Assembly: GCA_050948905.1 (NCBI GenBank) | Contig: JBMNES010000001.1 | Location: 124,001-188,000, forward strand | Source of the DNA: DTKD01 sp050948905 | GTDB taxonomy: Bacteria > Armatimonadota > UBA5829 | DNA length: 64,000 nt | Direction of reading: 5' to 3' | Part shown: positions 35,311 to 43,771 of the stretch, in pieces | Position numbering within the stretch: position 1 is the first letter of the stretch | Layout of the letters: each line of letters starts with the position of its first letter | Notes under the pieces: model-generated | Databases searched by the model: none | Seen by the model: the letters and a program-made list of their open reading frames with translations, nothing else | What the model was told of the DNA's origin: nothing | Program-made: the position numbers and the translations under genes

Positions 35311-35458
35311 GAAGGGAAAACGCGAAAACCAGAAAGGGGCGAAAATTAGAAATAACGATATGATGGGGTAATCTGGTTAGCCAAAGAGGGTTGATCGGAC
35401 TTCGAAGCTCAGATATCGGACATCGGAAAAGCAGATTTCTCACTTCGTTCGAAATGAC
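35311..35458 (+). repeat. Dispersed repeat R1, copy i (second unit)
   Basis: Nearly exact duplicate of 35075-35224, two bases shorter in the A-run before the hairpin. Confidence 0.9.
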
Positions 35459-35477
35459 AATGGCTGGGAGGCTGAAA

Positions 35478-35526
35478 TTAGCCAAAGAGGGTTGATTGGA
35501 TTTCGAAGCTCGGATATCGGACATCG
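35478..35526 (+). repeat. Dispersed repeat R1, copy j (fragment)
   Basis: Only the TTAGCCAAAGAGGGTTGAT and TCGGATATCGGACATCG modules are present, without A/G-rich or hairpin parts. The next 130 bases up to the desulfhydrase gene show nothing recognisable. Confidence 0.75.
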
Positions 35527-35655
35527 CAACGGATTGTTACCGCAGACTGCGATTTGTCGTTTTGATGGTTACCAGTAGAAGGGAAAGTAATAGCCGGACG
35601 ATAACCAAATTTTAGCGGTCTTTGCATCGCTACATACTGTTTTAAGAGGTCTGCT

Positions 35656-36666
35656 ATGAGACTGGATGATATTGCTCGAATACCGTTAATGCACCCGCCG
35701 ACGCCACTTGAAGAGGCTCCGAGGCTGGCAGAGCGCATTGGTTTGCGAAAGTTGCTGATTAAACGAGATGACTGCACTACACTGGGACTTGGAGGCAACA
35801 AAGTCCGCAAGCTGGAGTTTATTATGGCGGATGCGGTGGCGAAAGGGGCTGATGTGGTCATCACCTGCGGTGGGCCGCAGTCAAATTTCGCCAGATTGAC
35901 CGCAGCAGCGTGTCGAAAAGTCGGTATTGACCGGTGTATTCTATTTTTAGGCGGGCCGGATTTCGACGTACTGCAGGGCAATCTGCTCCTGGACGTGATG
36001 TTCGATGCGGATATCAGATTTATGAAGGATGCTACGCCTGACGAGATGTCGGCGGCGATGCAGGCTGAGTCCGATAAACTGAGCGCAGAAGGCCACACGC
36101 CATACGTGATTCCAGTGGGAGGCTCCAGCCCATACGGAGCGATGGGATATGTCTCCGGCATTCGGGAGCTCTCGACGCAGTTGGCTGATGAGGATAAGAA
36201 CGCATATATTTTCCTTGCTGTGGGATCTGCAGGGACTATCAGCGGCACAACCATCGGCGCAAAATTATTCTTGCCAGAATCGGAAGTCGTGGGGGTAAGC
36301 GTCTCGCGCACCGCGACCAATATCAGGGAGATCATTGGCAGGGTAACCCCGCAGGCATCTGAGTTGCTGGGGATTGAGTGTCCGGTGGATGCGCAGAGCG
36401 TGCACATCGAGGACGGCTACTACGGCGAGAAGTACGGGGTTTCAAGCGAGGCCGGTAACGCTGCCGCATTGGAACTTGCCAGGACTGAGGCGCTTTTGGT
36501 GGACCCTGTTTATACGGGGAAGGCAGTGTCCGGGATGCTGGATATGGCGCGCCGGAAGCTGATAGATACGGACAGGACGGTGGTCTTCATACACACCGGT
36601 GGAGTGCCGATTTTGTTCGCTTTTGAGAAGGAGTTCAGGGGTCTGGCGAAGTTGACGAGGATGTAG
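35656..36666 (+). CDS. D-cysteine desulfhydrase / ACC deaminase family PLP enzyme
   Basis: 336 residues. The PLP lysine is in GLGGNKVRKLEF, with CGGPQSNFAR and the late HTGGVPILFAFE. The family splits D-cysteine into pyruvate, H2S and ammonia, or deaminates 1-aminocyclopropane-1-carboxylate. The residues that separate the two activities cannot be judged safely by eye, and D-cysteine desulfhydrase is the commoner role. Cysteine synthase and metY lie about 10 kb away. Confidence 0.88.
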   Translation: MRLDDIARIPLMHPPTPLEEAPRLAERIGLRKLLIKRDDCTTLGLGGNKVRKLEFIMADAVAKGADVVITCGGPQSNFARLTAAACRKVGIDRCILFLGGPDFDVLQGNLLLDVMFDADIRFMKDATPDEMSAAMQAESDKLSAEGHTPYVIPVGGSSPYGAMGYVSGIRELSTQLADEDKNAYIFLAVGSAGTISGTTIGAKLFLPESEVVGVSVSRTATNIREIIGRVTPQASELLGIECPVDAQSVHIEDGYYGEKYGVSSEAGNAAALELARTEALLVDPVYTGKAVSGMLDMARRKLIDTDRTVVFIHTGGVPILFAFEKEFRGLAKLTRM

Positions 36667-36703
36667 TTTGGAGGTTGGGAGTTAGAGGTTGGAGGTTGGG
36701 AAA

Positions 36704-36800
36704 GGGTGGCGATTCGGAGATCGCCACCCATCTTTTTCGGCGATTTGAGATCGCCACCCATATTTTTCGGCGATTCTGAGATCGCCGAGCTTCTTTGTTT
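36704..36800. repeat. R2 hairpin repeat, copy 2, with two decayed tandem units
   Basis: A perfect 10-bp stem (GGGTGGCGAT 36704-36713 with ATCGCCACCC 36720-36729) is followed by two further GGCGATT...GAGATCGCC hairpins at about 30-base spacing, separated by T-rich CATCTTTTT runs. Each looks like hairpin plus T-run, so the set could also terminate transcription after the desulfhydrase gene. Confidence 0.8.
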
Positions 36801-36835
36801 GGGTGATCCTGCTACTTCGCGCAGGATGACTTACG
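36800..36835. repeat. CATCCTGCGCGAAGT hairpin repeat (R4), copy 1
   Basis: GATCCTGCTACTTCGCGCAGGATGAC. The reverse complement matches 58266-58291 with one change. Confidence 0.65.
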
Positions 36836-36845
36836 TTGGTGCAAA

Positions 36846-37958
36846 TTATTTGCCCTTAACGACGTCCTGGATTACTTTTCCGGCTTTCGGCTGGGCGGCG
36901 TTGTAGTTTTCGCCGAGCAGGTAGGCCAGAGTCGCCGCCAACTGGCTGGTGGTGACCTCTTCGATATCTTGTCGTTCACCCAACGCGGGGGTATCCGGGC
37001 CCATAAATGCCATCCAGGTCTTCTCGGAACCAGAATTCCCCGCCCAGTGATCCTGCCACTTTTTGCCGACTTCGCCGCGGCCGTGGTCGGTGGTCATAAT
37101 CAGAGTAGTCGTGTCCTTATACTCCGGCATCGACTGCGCCGTCTCCCAAATTTTGCGGACGTATTCATCGTACAGTTTAGCAGCCTTAAGATATTCGTCG
37201 TAGCGTCCGCGGTGTGCCGCAACGTCGGTCCAGCCGAGCATAATATAAATCACCCGAGGTTTGTTCGTCTTGAAATACTCCAAGGCGCTGTAGAACATAA
37301 TCGAGTCCGGCGGCGCACCAGGTCTCAAGTCGACTGTTTCCGTCTTCAGAGCATTTAGAAGATACTGGCGTTCCGATATCTTGCCAGTGACCGGATCCAG
37401 GCCACCATTGATTACGAACCCTGCTCTGTCACGGTTAAGAATAAACGGCAGCGCATCCCACGAACCGAACGCAGCGACTTTGTCTTTGAAAGCCGGCTTG
37501 CGATTCAGCCACTCCAGCACGCTGACGTTAGGATTATTTTTCAGATCGTTGCTGTTGACTTCCTTATCGACATATCCGCACAGCATCTCGCTGTAGCCAG
37601 GGTATGAGAACCAGTAAGGGTTCTCCACCCTTGATGCGCTGCCGAGGTCGCGGTTGCCATAAATCTGTCCCTTTTCTACGATAGTGGTCCATAAGAACGG
37701 CATAACGGCCTTTCGACGCTCCTGCGGAGTATCCCGCCAATACTTCGCCTTAAACGCGGCCTCGTCTGCAACTCCGCCGCCTTCCTTGCTGGACAGTTCC
37801 TCGGCAGCGCCGCGGAAAACTTCCTCCCAGCGAAACCCGTCGGCGGTGATAAAGATGATATTTTTGGTCTTTGTTTGGGCCGCCATCACGCTGCCGCAAA
37901 CTGCAAGCACCAACAGAGCCAATATTAGCCCTCTTAATACGATACTGCTTCTTCTCAT
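36846..37958 (-). CDS. Secreted alkaline phosphatase/phosphodiesterase-like protein
   Basis: 370 residues with a signal peptide (about 1-27, LALLVLAVCGSVMAA). The alkaline phosphatase superfamily fold is indicated by IIFITADGFRWEEVF near the N terminus (metal Asp, probable nucleophile further on), YIMLGWTDVAAHRGRYDEY and TTDHGRGEVG (metal Asp-His). Closest are type I phosphodiesterase/sulfatase-like enzymes. It probably acts outside the inner membrane on phosphate or sulfate esters. Substrate unknown. Confidence 0.85.
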   Translation of the reverse strand: MRRSSIVLRGLILALLVLAVCGSVMAAQTKTKNIIFITADGFRWEEVFRGAAEELSSKEGGGVADEAAFKAKYWRDTPQERRKAVMPFLWTTIVEKGQIYGNRDLGSASRVENPYWFSYPGYSEMLCGYVDKEVNSNDLKNNPNVSVLEWLNRKPAFKDKVAAFGSWDALPFILNRDRAGFVINGGLDPVTGKISERQYLLNALKTETVDLRPGAPPDSIMFYSALEYFKTNKPRVIYIMLGWTDVAAHRGRYDEYLKAAKLYDEYVRKIWETAQSMPEYKDTTTLIMTTDHGRGEVGKKWQDHWAGNSGSEKTWMAFMGPDTPALGERQDIEEVTTSQLAATLAYLLGENYNAAQPKAGKVIQDVVKGK

Positions 37959-37994
37959 CGTTGCCTCCTTCTGTTCGAGCCACAGCTCAGGCGC

Positions 37995-38876
37995 TCAAGC
38001 TCGCTTAACCTCATATTCACTTGTCACTGCCGCCAGACGCTCGCAGGATTCCTGGAAGTAGTCCGGCGCCAGTTCGAAGCCAACGAAAGGGACCTCGAGG
38101 CTCGCGCAGGCAATCGCGCTTGAGCCTATTCCTAAAAATGGGTCCAAAACCAACCTCGTGCGCTCCACCCCGTGCAATCTGATGCAGCGCGCAGGCAGCT
38201 CGATCGGGAAAGTGGCGGGGTGCGGACGCTCCTTGTCACGGCTCTGAATCGTCTCATAAGGAATGAACCAGGTATTGCCGCGACAATGCAAATCGCTGCC
38301 ACCATTAGCCCAACGAGTCACATTACTTTTGTCCTGATACGGCACACCGATCGCCAGCCTGTCCAGCGGCGTTTTGCCGTGTTTGGTGAGATGAAAAATA
38401 TATTCGTGGCAGTCGTTAAGAAACCGGCCGCTGTTTATGGGTTTGTAGTGTCCGACGACGATGTCCTGGGTGATCCCTGGATAGTCCCCTACCTCGTCTT
38501 TCATGATAGCAATGGATTTGACCCAGTGGATGACGTTTTGCAGGCTGAAGTGTTGATTCATCACGTCCAGCAATTGAAACGGCACCAGGGGATCGGTCGG
38601 TTTTGAGCCTACGTTCAAAAAAAGTGAGCCAGCCTCCGTCAGCACTCGGTCGATTTCCCCCGCCCACTCGCTCATCCATGCCAGATACTGCTCTCGCGAT
38701 TGGGTATCGTCGTAACCGTTATATTGAACTCCGAGGTTATACGGCGGTGATGTTACGACAACGTCCACACTGCCGTCGGGGATGTGCTCGCGCATTCCTG
38801 CGACGCAATCACCCAAATATAGATTCAGTTCCGAGCCGGCAGCGGCGAAACGTCTGATGCTGGGATTGCTATCCAA
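37995..38876 (-). CDS. Orphan DNA methyltransferase (N6-adenine or N4-cytosine)
   Basis: 293 residues. The catalytic motif IV TSPPYNLG is near the N terminus (about 38-45) and the SAM-binding DPFLGIGSSA is near residue 245, the beta-class order used by CcrM, MboII and PvuII-type enzymes. TSPPY is usual for N4-cytosine, though also found in adenine enzymes. No restriction endonuclease or other defence gene is adjacent, so a regulatory or epigenetic role is possible. It is 36 bases upstream of the phosphatase gene in the same direction. Confidence 0.88.
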   Translation of the reverse strand: MDSNPSIRRFAAAGSELNLYLGDCVAGMREHIPDGSVDVVVTSPPYNLGVQYNGYDDTQSREQYLAWMSEWAGEIDRVLTEAGSLFLNVGSKPTDPLVPFQLLDVMNQHFSLQNVIHWVKSIAIMKDEVGDYPGITQDIVVGHYKPINSGRFLNDCHEYIFHLTKHGKTPLDRLAIGVPYQDKSNVTRWANGGSDLHCRGNTWFIPYETIQSRDKERPHPATFPIELPARCIRLHGVERTRLVLDPFLGIGSSAIACASLEVPFVGFELAPDYFQESCERLAAVTSEYEVKRA

Positions 38877-38901
38877 TCAAATAATCCTTTTTGAAATCAG
38901 C

Positions 38902-39342
38902 TTAGATCTTTGAGGTCACTTCGTTTACCAGTTTTCGGGTTGCCTTCGGGTCAAGTTTCCCCTCGTGCTTTTTCAATAGTTTGCCCCCTGCGTCGATGAA
39001 CAGATAAGCAGGTGTTTTTTTTATCGAATTGTCTTTGATCATGCTTTGTCCGTCCTCCGTCGCTGTATCGACAACAAGAAAGACAACCTCCCGCGAGGTG
39101 ACTAAATCCAGTTGAGATACCTCCTTAATATCCTGATCGGAGAAGTCTTTCCGAGACGCAACTATAAAAAGCAGAGCTTTGGGCTGTTTTAGATTCGACG
39201 CAGACTGCGCCGAAGTTGCGCCTCACCCGTCTCCTGGGGTGCAAACATGCCCACCGCCAGAGTTCAATAGGAAGTGCTGTGCTCCGACAAACAGCCCTAT
39301 CAGGACTACAGCAACGATTATCAGCTTTACTGTGTTATTCAA
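38902..39342 (-). pseudogene. Membrane-anchored thioredoxin-like gene with in-frame UGA at codon 40
   Basis: A TTG at 39342 with GGAGG 6 bases upstream starts MNNTVKLIIVAVVLIGLFVG (membrane anchor) and continues to HVCTPGDG, then TGA (39225-39223). The same frame continues without interruption for 106 more codons to TAA (38904-38902). This second part resembles a thioredoxin fold (KALLFIVASRKDFSD, then KKTPAYLFIDAGGKL with the cis-proline) but lacks CxxC. Either a nonsense mutation broke the gene or the UGA is read through. No convincing selenocysteine signal follows. The DNA methyltransferase gene follows in the same direction. Confidence 0.7.
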
Positions 39343-39517
39343 ATTGGGCCTCCAATACTGCTACCCTATCTATCTTCTCCATCGCCTCATTAGTTCCCTT
39401 GCTGATTTATCAGGTTCGGGTTGTTGTGCTGAGTTCATAAATTATAACACTGGCAGACGAGGTTTGATTGGTGTAGAATGTAGCTGTGCAATTTTATGCG
39501 TGTACAGGAGAAGGCTG

Positions 39518-39892
39518 GTGCTGAACGAGTTTTTGGATAGTTTGAAATACGATAAAGATGGCTTGATTCCGGCGGTGGTGCAGGATGATACTAACGGCGA
39601 CGTGCTTATGGTAGCGTATATGAACCGTGATGCCGTAAAGCAGACGTTGACGAGCGGCCGGGCGTGTTTTTGGAGCAGGTCGCGGCAGACGTTTTGGATT
39701 AAAGGTGAGAGTTCCGGCAATATCCAGTTGGTTAGGTCGGTTTATGTGGACTGCGATAAGGATTGTCTGGTGGTAAAAGTGGAGCAAACTGGCGCGGCCT
39801 GCCATGTTGGGTATCGATCGTGTTTCTTCCGTCAGGTGGATTCGGAAGGCAACGAGACTATTGTGGGCGAAAAGTTGAGTGAGGCGTATTGA
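39518..39892 (+). CDS. hisI: Phosphoribosyl-AMP cyclohydrolase
   Basis: 124 residues from a GTG at 39518 with AGGAG 7 bases upstream. A much longer open frame exists but crosses the opposite-strand thioredoxin-like gene. The core MVAYMNRDAVKQTLTSG, WSRSRQTFWIKGESSGN and the zinc Cys block CDKDC...GAACHVGYRSCF are complete. It opens the purine ring of PR-AMP in histidine synthesis. No hisE domain is fused and no other his gene is adjacent. Confidence 0.95.
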   Translation: MLNEFLDSLKYDKDGLIPAVVQDDTNGDVLMVAYMNRDAVKQTLTSGRACFWSRSRQTFWIKGESSGNIQLVRSVYVDCDKDCLVVKVEQTGAACHVGYRSCFFRQVDSEGNETIVGEKLSEAY

Positions 39893-41415
39893 TGGGTGCA
39901 AAGAAAGTATTCTTAAACGGCAAGTTTTATACTCTCGATAAGACTGGATCGCAGGTCGAGGCGCTGGCGGTCGATGGAGAGCGGATAATCGCCCTCGGCA
40001 GCAACGACGAAGTGAGATCAGCGGCTGGGCCTGGTGCGAAAGAGATCGATCTCGAGGGAAAAACAGCGGTTCCCGGCTTCATTGACACGCACTGCCACTT
40101 GATGACCCATGGAATATCTCAAACGCAGATGGCGGATCTGTCGGATAGCCAGTCAATTAGCGAGATACAGGACAGGCTGCGCCGTCACATGCAGAAAAAC
40201 CCGAACCTGCGGTGGGTCAACGGAGAGCGATTTGATCAGGAATTGTTCTCCGAAGGCAGGTGGATAACTCGACAGGACCTTGATGAAGTCAGCAAAGACC
40301 TGCCGGTGTTTGTGGTTCGGTTGTGTCGACACGCGCTGGTGGCTAATACTGCCGCTTTGCTGCCGGTTCGAGACAAGCTGACAGATGAGCAATGGGAAAC
40401 CGGTAAGCTTACGGAAGACGATACTGACCTGATATGGAGTCAGGTTCCGCCTTATACGGAAGCGGACCTTGAGAGGGCATTGCTTTATGGCCTTGACGAT
40501 GCCAAGGCAACGGGGCTAACGACGGTGCATTGTCAGTTGAACAATATGCAGCACCTTGGCGTATTGCGAAAATTGCGCTCCGAAGGCAGGCTTCCCGTGA
40601 GGGTGCGGTTGCAGTGGCCTGTTGAGCGGATGGATGAAATCGTTAATGAGGGCTTAAAGACGGGTTCCGGCGACGACCACTTGCGGATCGGCTCTATGAA
40701 GATATTTATGGATGGCTCACTTGGCGCGCGGACGGCGGCGATGTGTGAGGAGTATTCTGATGACCCTGGAAACATTGGGGATTTGTTCAGAGATGCTGAA
40801 GAATTGGCGGAAATGTTGATCAGCATTCAGCGAAATGATTGCCAGGCTGCAATACACGCGATAGGTGACCGTGCTATTTCTCACACGCTTAGGGCGATAG
40901 AAATAGCAATGCCGGAGAATAATGAGAACAATCGGCTGCGACATCGGATCGAGCATATCGCACAACTCAGCCCGCAGATAATCGCGGATGTGGTTAGATT
41001 GAATGTCATCGCCTCGATTCAACCGCAGTTTGTGATTACGGACTTCTGGTCCGAAAAACGGGTCGGGCCGGAGCGATATAAATATATGTATCCGTTCAAG
41101 ACTATGCTTGATGCCGGCACAAAAATCGGAATCGGGTCCGATTGCCCGGTAGAGAGGCTGGATACAATAGAGACGATCCACAGGGCCGTGAATCGGGAGC
41201 CGAATAGTCTGGGTGAGCGTTTGACGGTGGACGAGACGCTGCGCGGGTATACCTACGGCAGCGCGTACGCTGGCTTCGAGGAGAATGACAAAGGCTCGCT
41301 TGAGATCGGCAAGCTGGCGGATTTCGTGGTGCTGTCGGACGATCCATACTGCGTGAAGCCTGAGACCTTGGAGCAAATCAAGGTGCTTAATACAATAGTT
41401 GGGGGTGAAATGTAA
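39892..41415 (+). CDS. YtcJ-type metal-dependent amidohydrolase
   Basis: 507 residues from the ATG at 39892, which shares one base with the hisI stop (TGATG). Metal-site blocks are PGFIDTHCHL (HxH), a central LTTVHCQLNN, AAIHAIGDRAI and RIEHIAQ, and the final IGSDCPVERLD. The amidohydrolase superfamily (composite domain) hydrolyses C-N bonds of unknown small molecules. Coupling with hisI suggests co-expression but not a shared pathway. Confidence 0.88.
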   Translation: MGAKKVFLNGKFYTLDKTGSQVEALAVDGERIIALGSNDEVRSAAGPGAKEIDLEGKTAVPGFIDTHCHLMTHGISQTQMADLSDSQSISEIQDRLRRHMQKNPNLRWVNGERFDQELFSEGRWITRQDLDEVSKDLPVFVVRLCRHALVANTAALLPVRDKLTDEQWETGKLTEDDTDLIWSQVPPYTEADLERALLYGLDDAKATGLTTVHCQLNNMQHLGVLRKLRSEGRLPVRVRLQWPVERMDEIVNEGLKTGSGDDHLRIGSMKIFMDGSLGARTAAMCEEYSDDPGNIGDLFRDAEELAEMLISIQRNDCQAAIHAIGDRAISHTLRAIEIAMPENNENNRLRHRIEHIAQLSPQIIADVVRLNVIASIQPQFVITDFWSEKRVGPERYKYMYPFKTMLDAGTKIGIGSDCPVERLDTIETIHRAVNREPNSLGERLTVDETLRGYTYGSAYAGFEENDKGSLEIGKLADFVVLSDDPYCVKPETLEQIKVLNTIVGGEM

Positions 41416-41492
41416 TGAAACTCGTACGACTTCTTCTGACACTTTCCGCACTGGCGTCGCTTGCAGTAAACCTCGCCGGATGCGGACAATGA
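41415..41492 (+). CDS. Tiny candidate lipoprotein, 25 residues
   Basis: An ATG sharing one base with the amidohydrolase stop encodes MKLVRLLLTLSALASL followed by AVNLAGCGQ and a stop. It is a complete lipoprotein signal peptide with lipobox LAGC but only two residues after the cysteine. It could be an entericidin-like mini-lipoprotein or the relic of a longer lipoprotein. GGTGAAA is a weak ribosome site. Confidence 0.45.
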   Translation: MKLVRLLLTLSALASLAVNLAGCGQ

Positions 41493-41539
41493 GGAATCTA
41501 AGCGACCCGGTCGGGCCGCATAATTATTGCCTCGTTCTG

Positions 41540-42859
41540 TTATTTTGATTCTATTAGCCGGCGCAGTTGACCTGCGAACGTCGTGGGGCTTGTTGACGCC
41601 GGCAATATTTTCACGTCTAGCGCTTCTTCGACTTCACGAAGGGTGACATCGTCCAAAAACGCGTCGTCTCTCAGCGCGACTGAGGGAATCGCCAGAATAT
41701 CCCCGCACGGTTTACCTTTAAGCTGCGCAATTACATCGCCGCCTGAGATCAACCCCGCCACCGTGACCGATTCACCGAACAGAGTGTTTTTTATTGGGTG
41801 GATAGTGAAATGGAGTCTGTCGGAGTTGACGGATTCGGCCCATTGGCTTAGAACAGGGGCGGCGAGTTGGCCTGTGGCGATTGATATGTGGACTTTCTTC
41901 TGATCAGTATTTATATGCTGGAACAGCTCCCTGGCTCTGTAGGCGCTGTCCTTGAATTTGCGAACCAGCCCAATGCCGTTACCGATCTGAGGGAAACGCT
42001 CGTAGGCCGTTGCTTTCGGCACGGGTCGGTTTGCGCAGAGGTAGAACTCATCTGCTGCCCATACCAGCCGTGTCCCAAATTTCGACTGGAATTGCTGTTG
42101 CCATTTTACAAGTTTGTCCAAGATTGCTGCTGAATATTGGGCATCTATCGACGGTATTGGGATGCTGTGCCTGCGATGCGGTGTGAGGCCAGCGGGCACA
42201 ATTGCAATCGATTTCACGGTCGGGTATCGCTGCGACAGATCCGCTATTGTACGATCAAGCTCCTGTTCGTCGTTAATTCCACGGCACAGAACTATCTGGG
42301 TGTGCAGGGTGATGTGGCCGTTGGCGAGAGTGTCGATCTGGTGCAGAATGTTCGGAGCTTTTCTGCCAAGCATCGTTTCCCGCAGAGTTGAGTTCGTCGT
42401 GTGAACTGAGACATACAGAGGGGTCAGCCGCTGCTGCACGATGCGGCCGAGATCAGACTCTGTCACGTTGGCAAGGGTGACGAAGTTGCTGTGCAGAAAA
42501 GACAGCCGGTAGTCGTCGTCTTTTATATAAAGCGATTTTCGCAGGCCCTTCGGAAGCTGATCGACGAAGCAAAATACACACTTAGCGCCGCAGGTGCGGA
42601 TACCGTCGAACAGAGGATCTTTGAATGTGACGCCGAGGTCGTCGTCGATATCCTTCTCTATCTCAAACTCCGCCGATTCATCTCCACGACGCAGCAGGAC
42701 TGTGACCAGATCATCGGCTGTATAAAACTGGTAATCGAAGATATCGGAAAGCTGGTGGCCGTTGACGGAAATAATCTGATCACCGGGCAGCCATCCGAGG
42801 TCGCTGGCGATGCTGTCTTGCTCAACTTTGTCTATGATTCCTGCAGTAATCTTGGGCAT
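41540..42859 (-). CDS. DUF512 radical SAM protein with PDZ domain
   Basis: 439 residues from the ATG at 42859 (MPKITAGIIDKVEQ). A PDZ-like domain (about 1-65) precedes the cluster motif CGAKCVFCFVDQLP (C-x3-C-x2-C), SFLHSNFVTLAN and a DUF512 C-terminal part (DVILPASTSP-like end). The family is conserved in cyanobacteria, clostridia and relatives. In clostridia it lies near the GTPase gene der, which is not so here. Function unknown, probably an oxidoreductase or maturation enzyme. Confidence 0.88.
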   Translation of the reverse strand: MPKITAGIIDKVEQDSIASDLGWLPGDQIISVNGHQLSDIFDYQFYTADDLVTVLLRRGDESAEFEIEKDIDDDLGVTFKDPLFDGIRTCGAKCVFCFVDQLPKGLRKSLYIKDDDYRLSFLHSNFVTLANVTESDLGRIVQQRLTPLYVSVHTTNSTLRETMLGRKAPNILHQIDTLANGHITLHTQIVLCRGINDEQELDRTIADLSQRYPTVKSIAIVPAGLTPHRRHSIPIPSIDAQYSAAILDKLVKWQQQFQSKFGTRLVWAADEFYLCANRPVPKATAYERFPQIGNGIGLVRKFKDSAYRARELFQHINTDQKKVHISIATGQLAAPVLSQWAESVNSDRLHFTIHPIKNTLFGESVTVAGLISGGDVIAQLKGKPCGDILAIPSVALRDDAFLDDVTLREVEEALDVKILPASTSPTTFAGQLRRLIESK

Positions 42860-42970
42860 ACTTCTAATCGTAAAGAGATTCACTGTCGGATTTTAACACA
42901 GAGAACAGGGGGTGGCAATAGTGAGGGTGTGAATTATACACTGTAATCCAGGTGATTTGAATCCATTTGC

Positions 42971-43000
42971 TTGATAGCCTGGTCCGAAAAAGAGTATACT
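42971..43000 (+). promoter_or_regulatory. Promoter of the GntR-family gene
   Basis: TTGATA (42971-42976), 18 bases, TATACT (42995-43000). The start of transcription would fall inside the palindrome that follows. Confidence 0.7.
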
Positions 43001-43011
43001 TGTATATACAA
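43000..43011. promoter_or_regulatory. Perfect palindrome TTGTATATACAA, probable GntR/HutC operator
   Basis: The 12-base perfect palindrome contains GTATATAC, matching the GT-N-TA-N-AC pattern of HutC-subfamily operators. It overlaps the -10 and start site of the gene for such a regulator, so autorepression is expected. Confidence 0.75.
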
Positions 43012-43013
43012 CT

Positions 43014-43760
43014 TTGGACGCAAAGCGGTACTGCGTGGATATAAAACGTGAAAACTCAATACCGGTTTACCAGCAGCTTAAAGAGGCGATCCGACAGCGC
43101 ATCAACACCGGAGAATGGCCGCGAGGATGGAAGATACCGTCCGAACCGGTACTATCCAGATCCCTAAATTTATCCAGAGGCACCGTGCGTAAGGCTGTCG
43201 CCGACCTCGTAAACGATGGGTTGCTGGAAAGCAGACAGGGTGATGGCACCTATGTCACCGGTTGGCCTATTGAACAACGCCTGATGGGGTTTTACTCGTT
43301 TGCGCGAGAAGCGGAAGAACGCGGTCTGGAGCTTACCTCGAAGGTGCTTGAATGGAGAGAAGAATCCGCCGGAGCAAACGTAGCCACGCGACTAAAGATA
43401 GACCCGGAAGAGCCGGTTCTGCGCGTTAAAAGACTTCGCATTCTTGCAGGTGTGCCAATTCTATTGGAGACTTGTCATTTACCTGCCCGTTTGGTAAGCG
43501 AGCTGAGAATGGAAGATTTTGCAGAGGGGGCATTGTATGATGCCCTGCAGGAACGGTGCCGGATATTTGTGAATCGTGCAGAAGAGGCGTTTGAGGCGAT
43601 TGCTCTCGGCGATTATGAGGCGGAGTTTCTCGAGGTTTCAGTTGGTTCGCCGGCGCTTATGGTTGAGCGGTTGGCTTACACAATAGACAATAAGCCGATT
43701 GAACTTCGATTCAGCGTGATGCGCGGGGATAAGTGCCGATACTATATTGAATTGAAGTAA
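43014..43760 (+). CDS. GntR-family (HutC subfamily) transcription regulator
   Basis: 248 residues from TTG at 43014, or 241 from GTG at 43035. The promoter position implies a very short leader either way. An N-terminal winged helix (PVYQQLKEAIRQRI, then LSRSLNLSRGTVRKAV) and a C-terminal UTRA ligand domain (about 90-245) are seen. The operator palindrome lies just before. It is 11 bases upstream of tauE and probably controls the tauE-DUF1634 pair in response to a small ligand. Confidence 0.92.
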   Translation: MDAKRYCVDIKRENSIPVYQQLKEAIRQRINTGEWPRGWKIPSEPVLSRSLNLSRGTVRKAVADLVNDGLLESRQGDGTYVTGWPIEQRLMGFYSFAREAEERGLELTSKVLEWREESAGANVATRLKIDPEEPVLRVKRLRILAGVPILLETCHLPARLVSELRMEDFAEGALYDALQERCRIFVNRAEEAFEAIALGDYEAEFLEVSVGSPALMVERLAYTIDNKPIELRFSVMRGDKCRYYIELK

Positions 43761-43771
43761 GGAAGTAGAGC

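Noticed and set aside
35478..36407. 309-codon ORF antisense to the desulfhydrase gene
   Set aside because: It is a shadow of a clear PLP enzyme, with Ser/Pro-rich low-complexity protein.
37995..38876. Restriction-modification or defence island
   Set aside because: Only one methyltransferase and no nuclease, helicase or toxin genes around it.
39223..39260. Selenocysteine insertion element after the UGA
   Set aside because: Short GCGC/GCGC pairings exist, but no clear apical loop of the SECIS type is seen at the expected distance.
39179..39517. Long N-terminal extension of hisI
   Set aside because: The frame is open, but it lies antisense to the thioredoxin-like gene and has no HisI homology. 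The GTG at 39518 has a good ribosome site.
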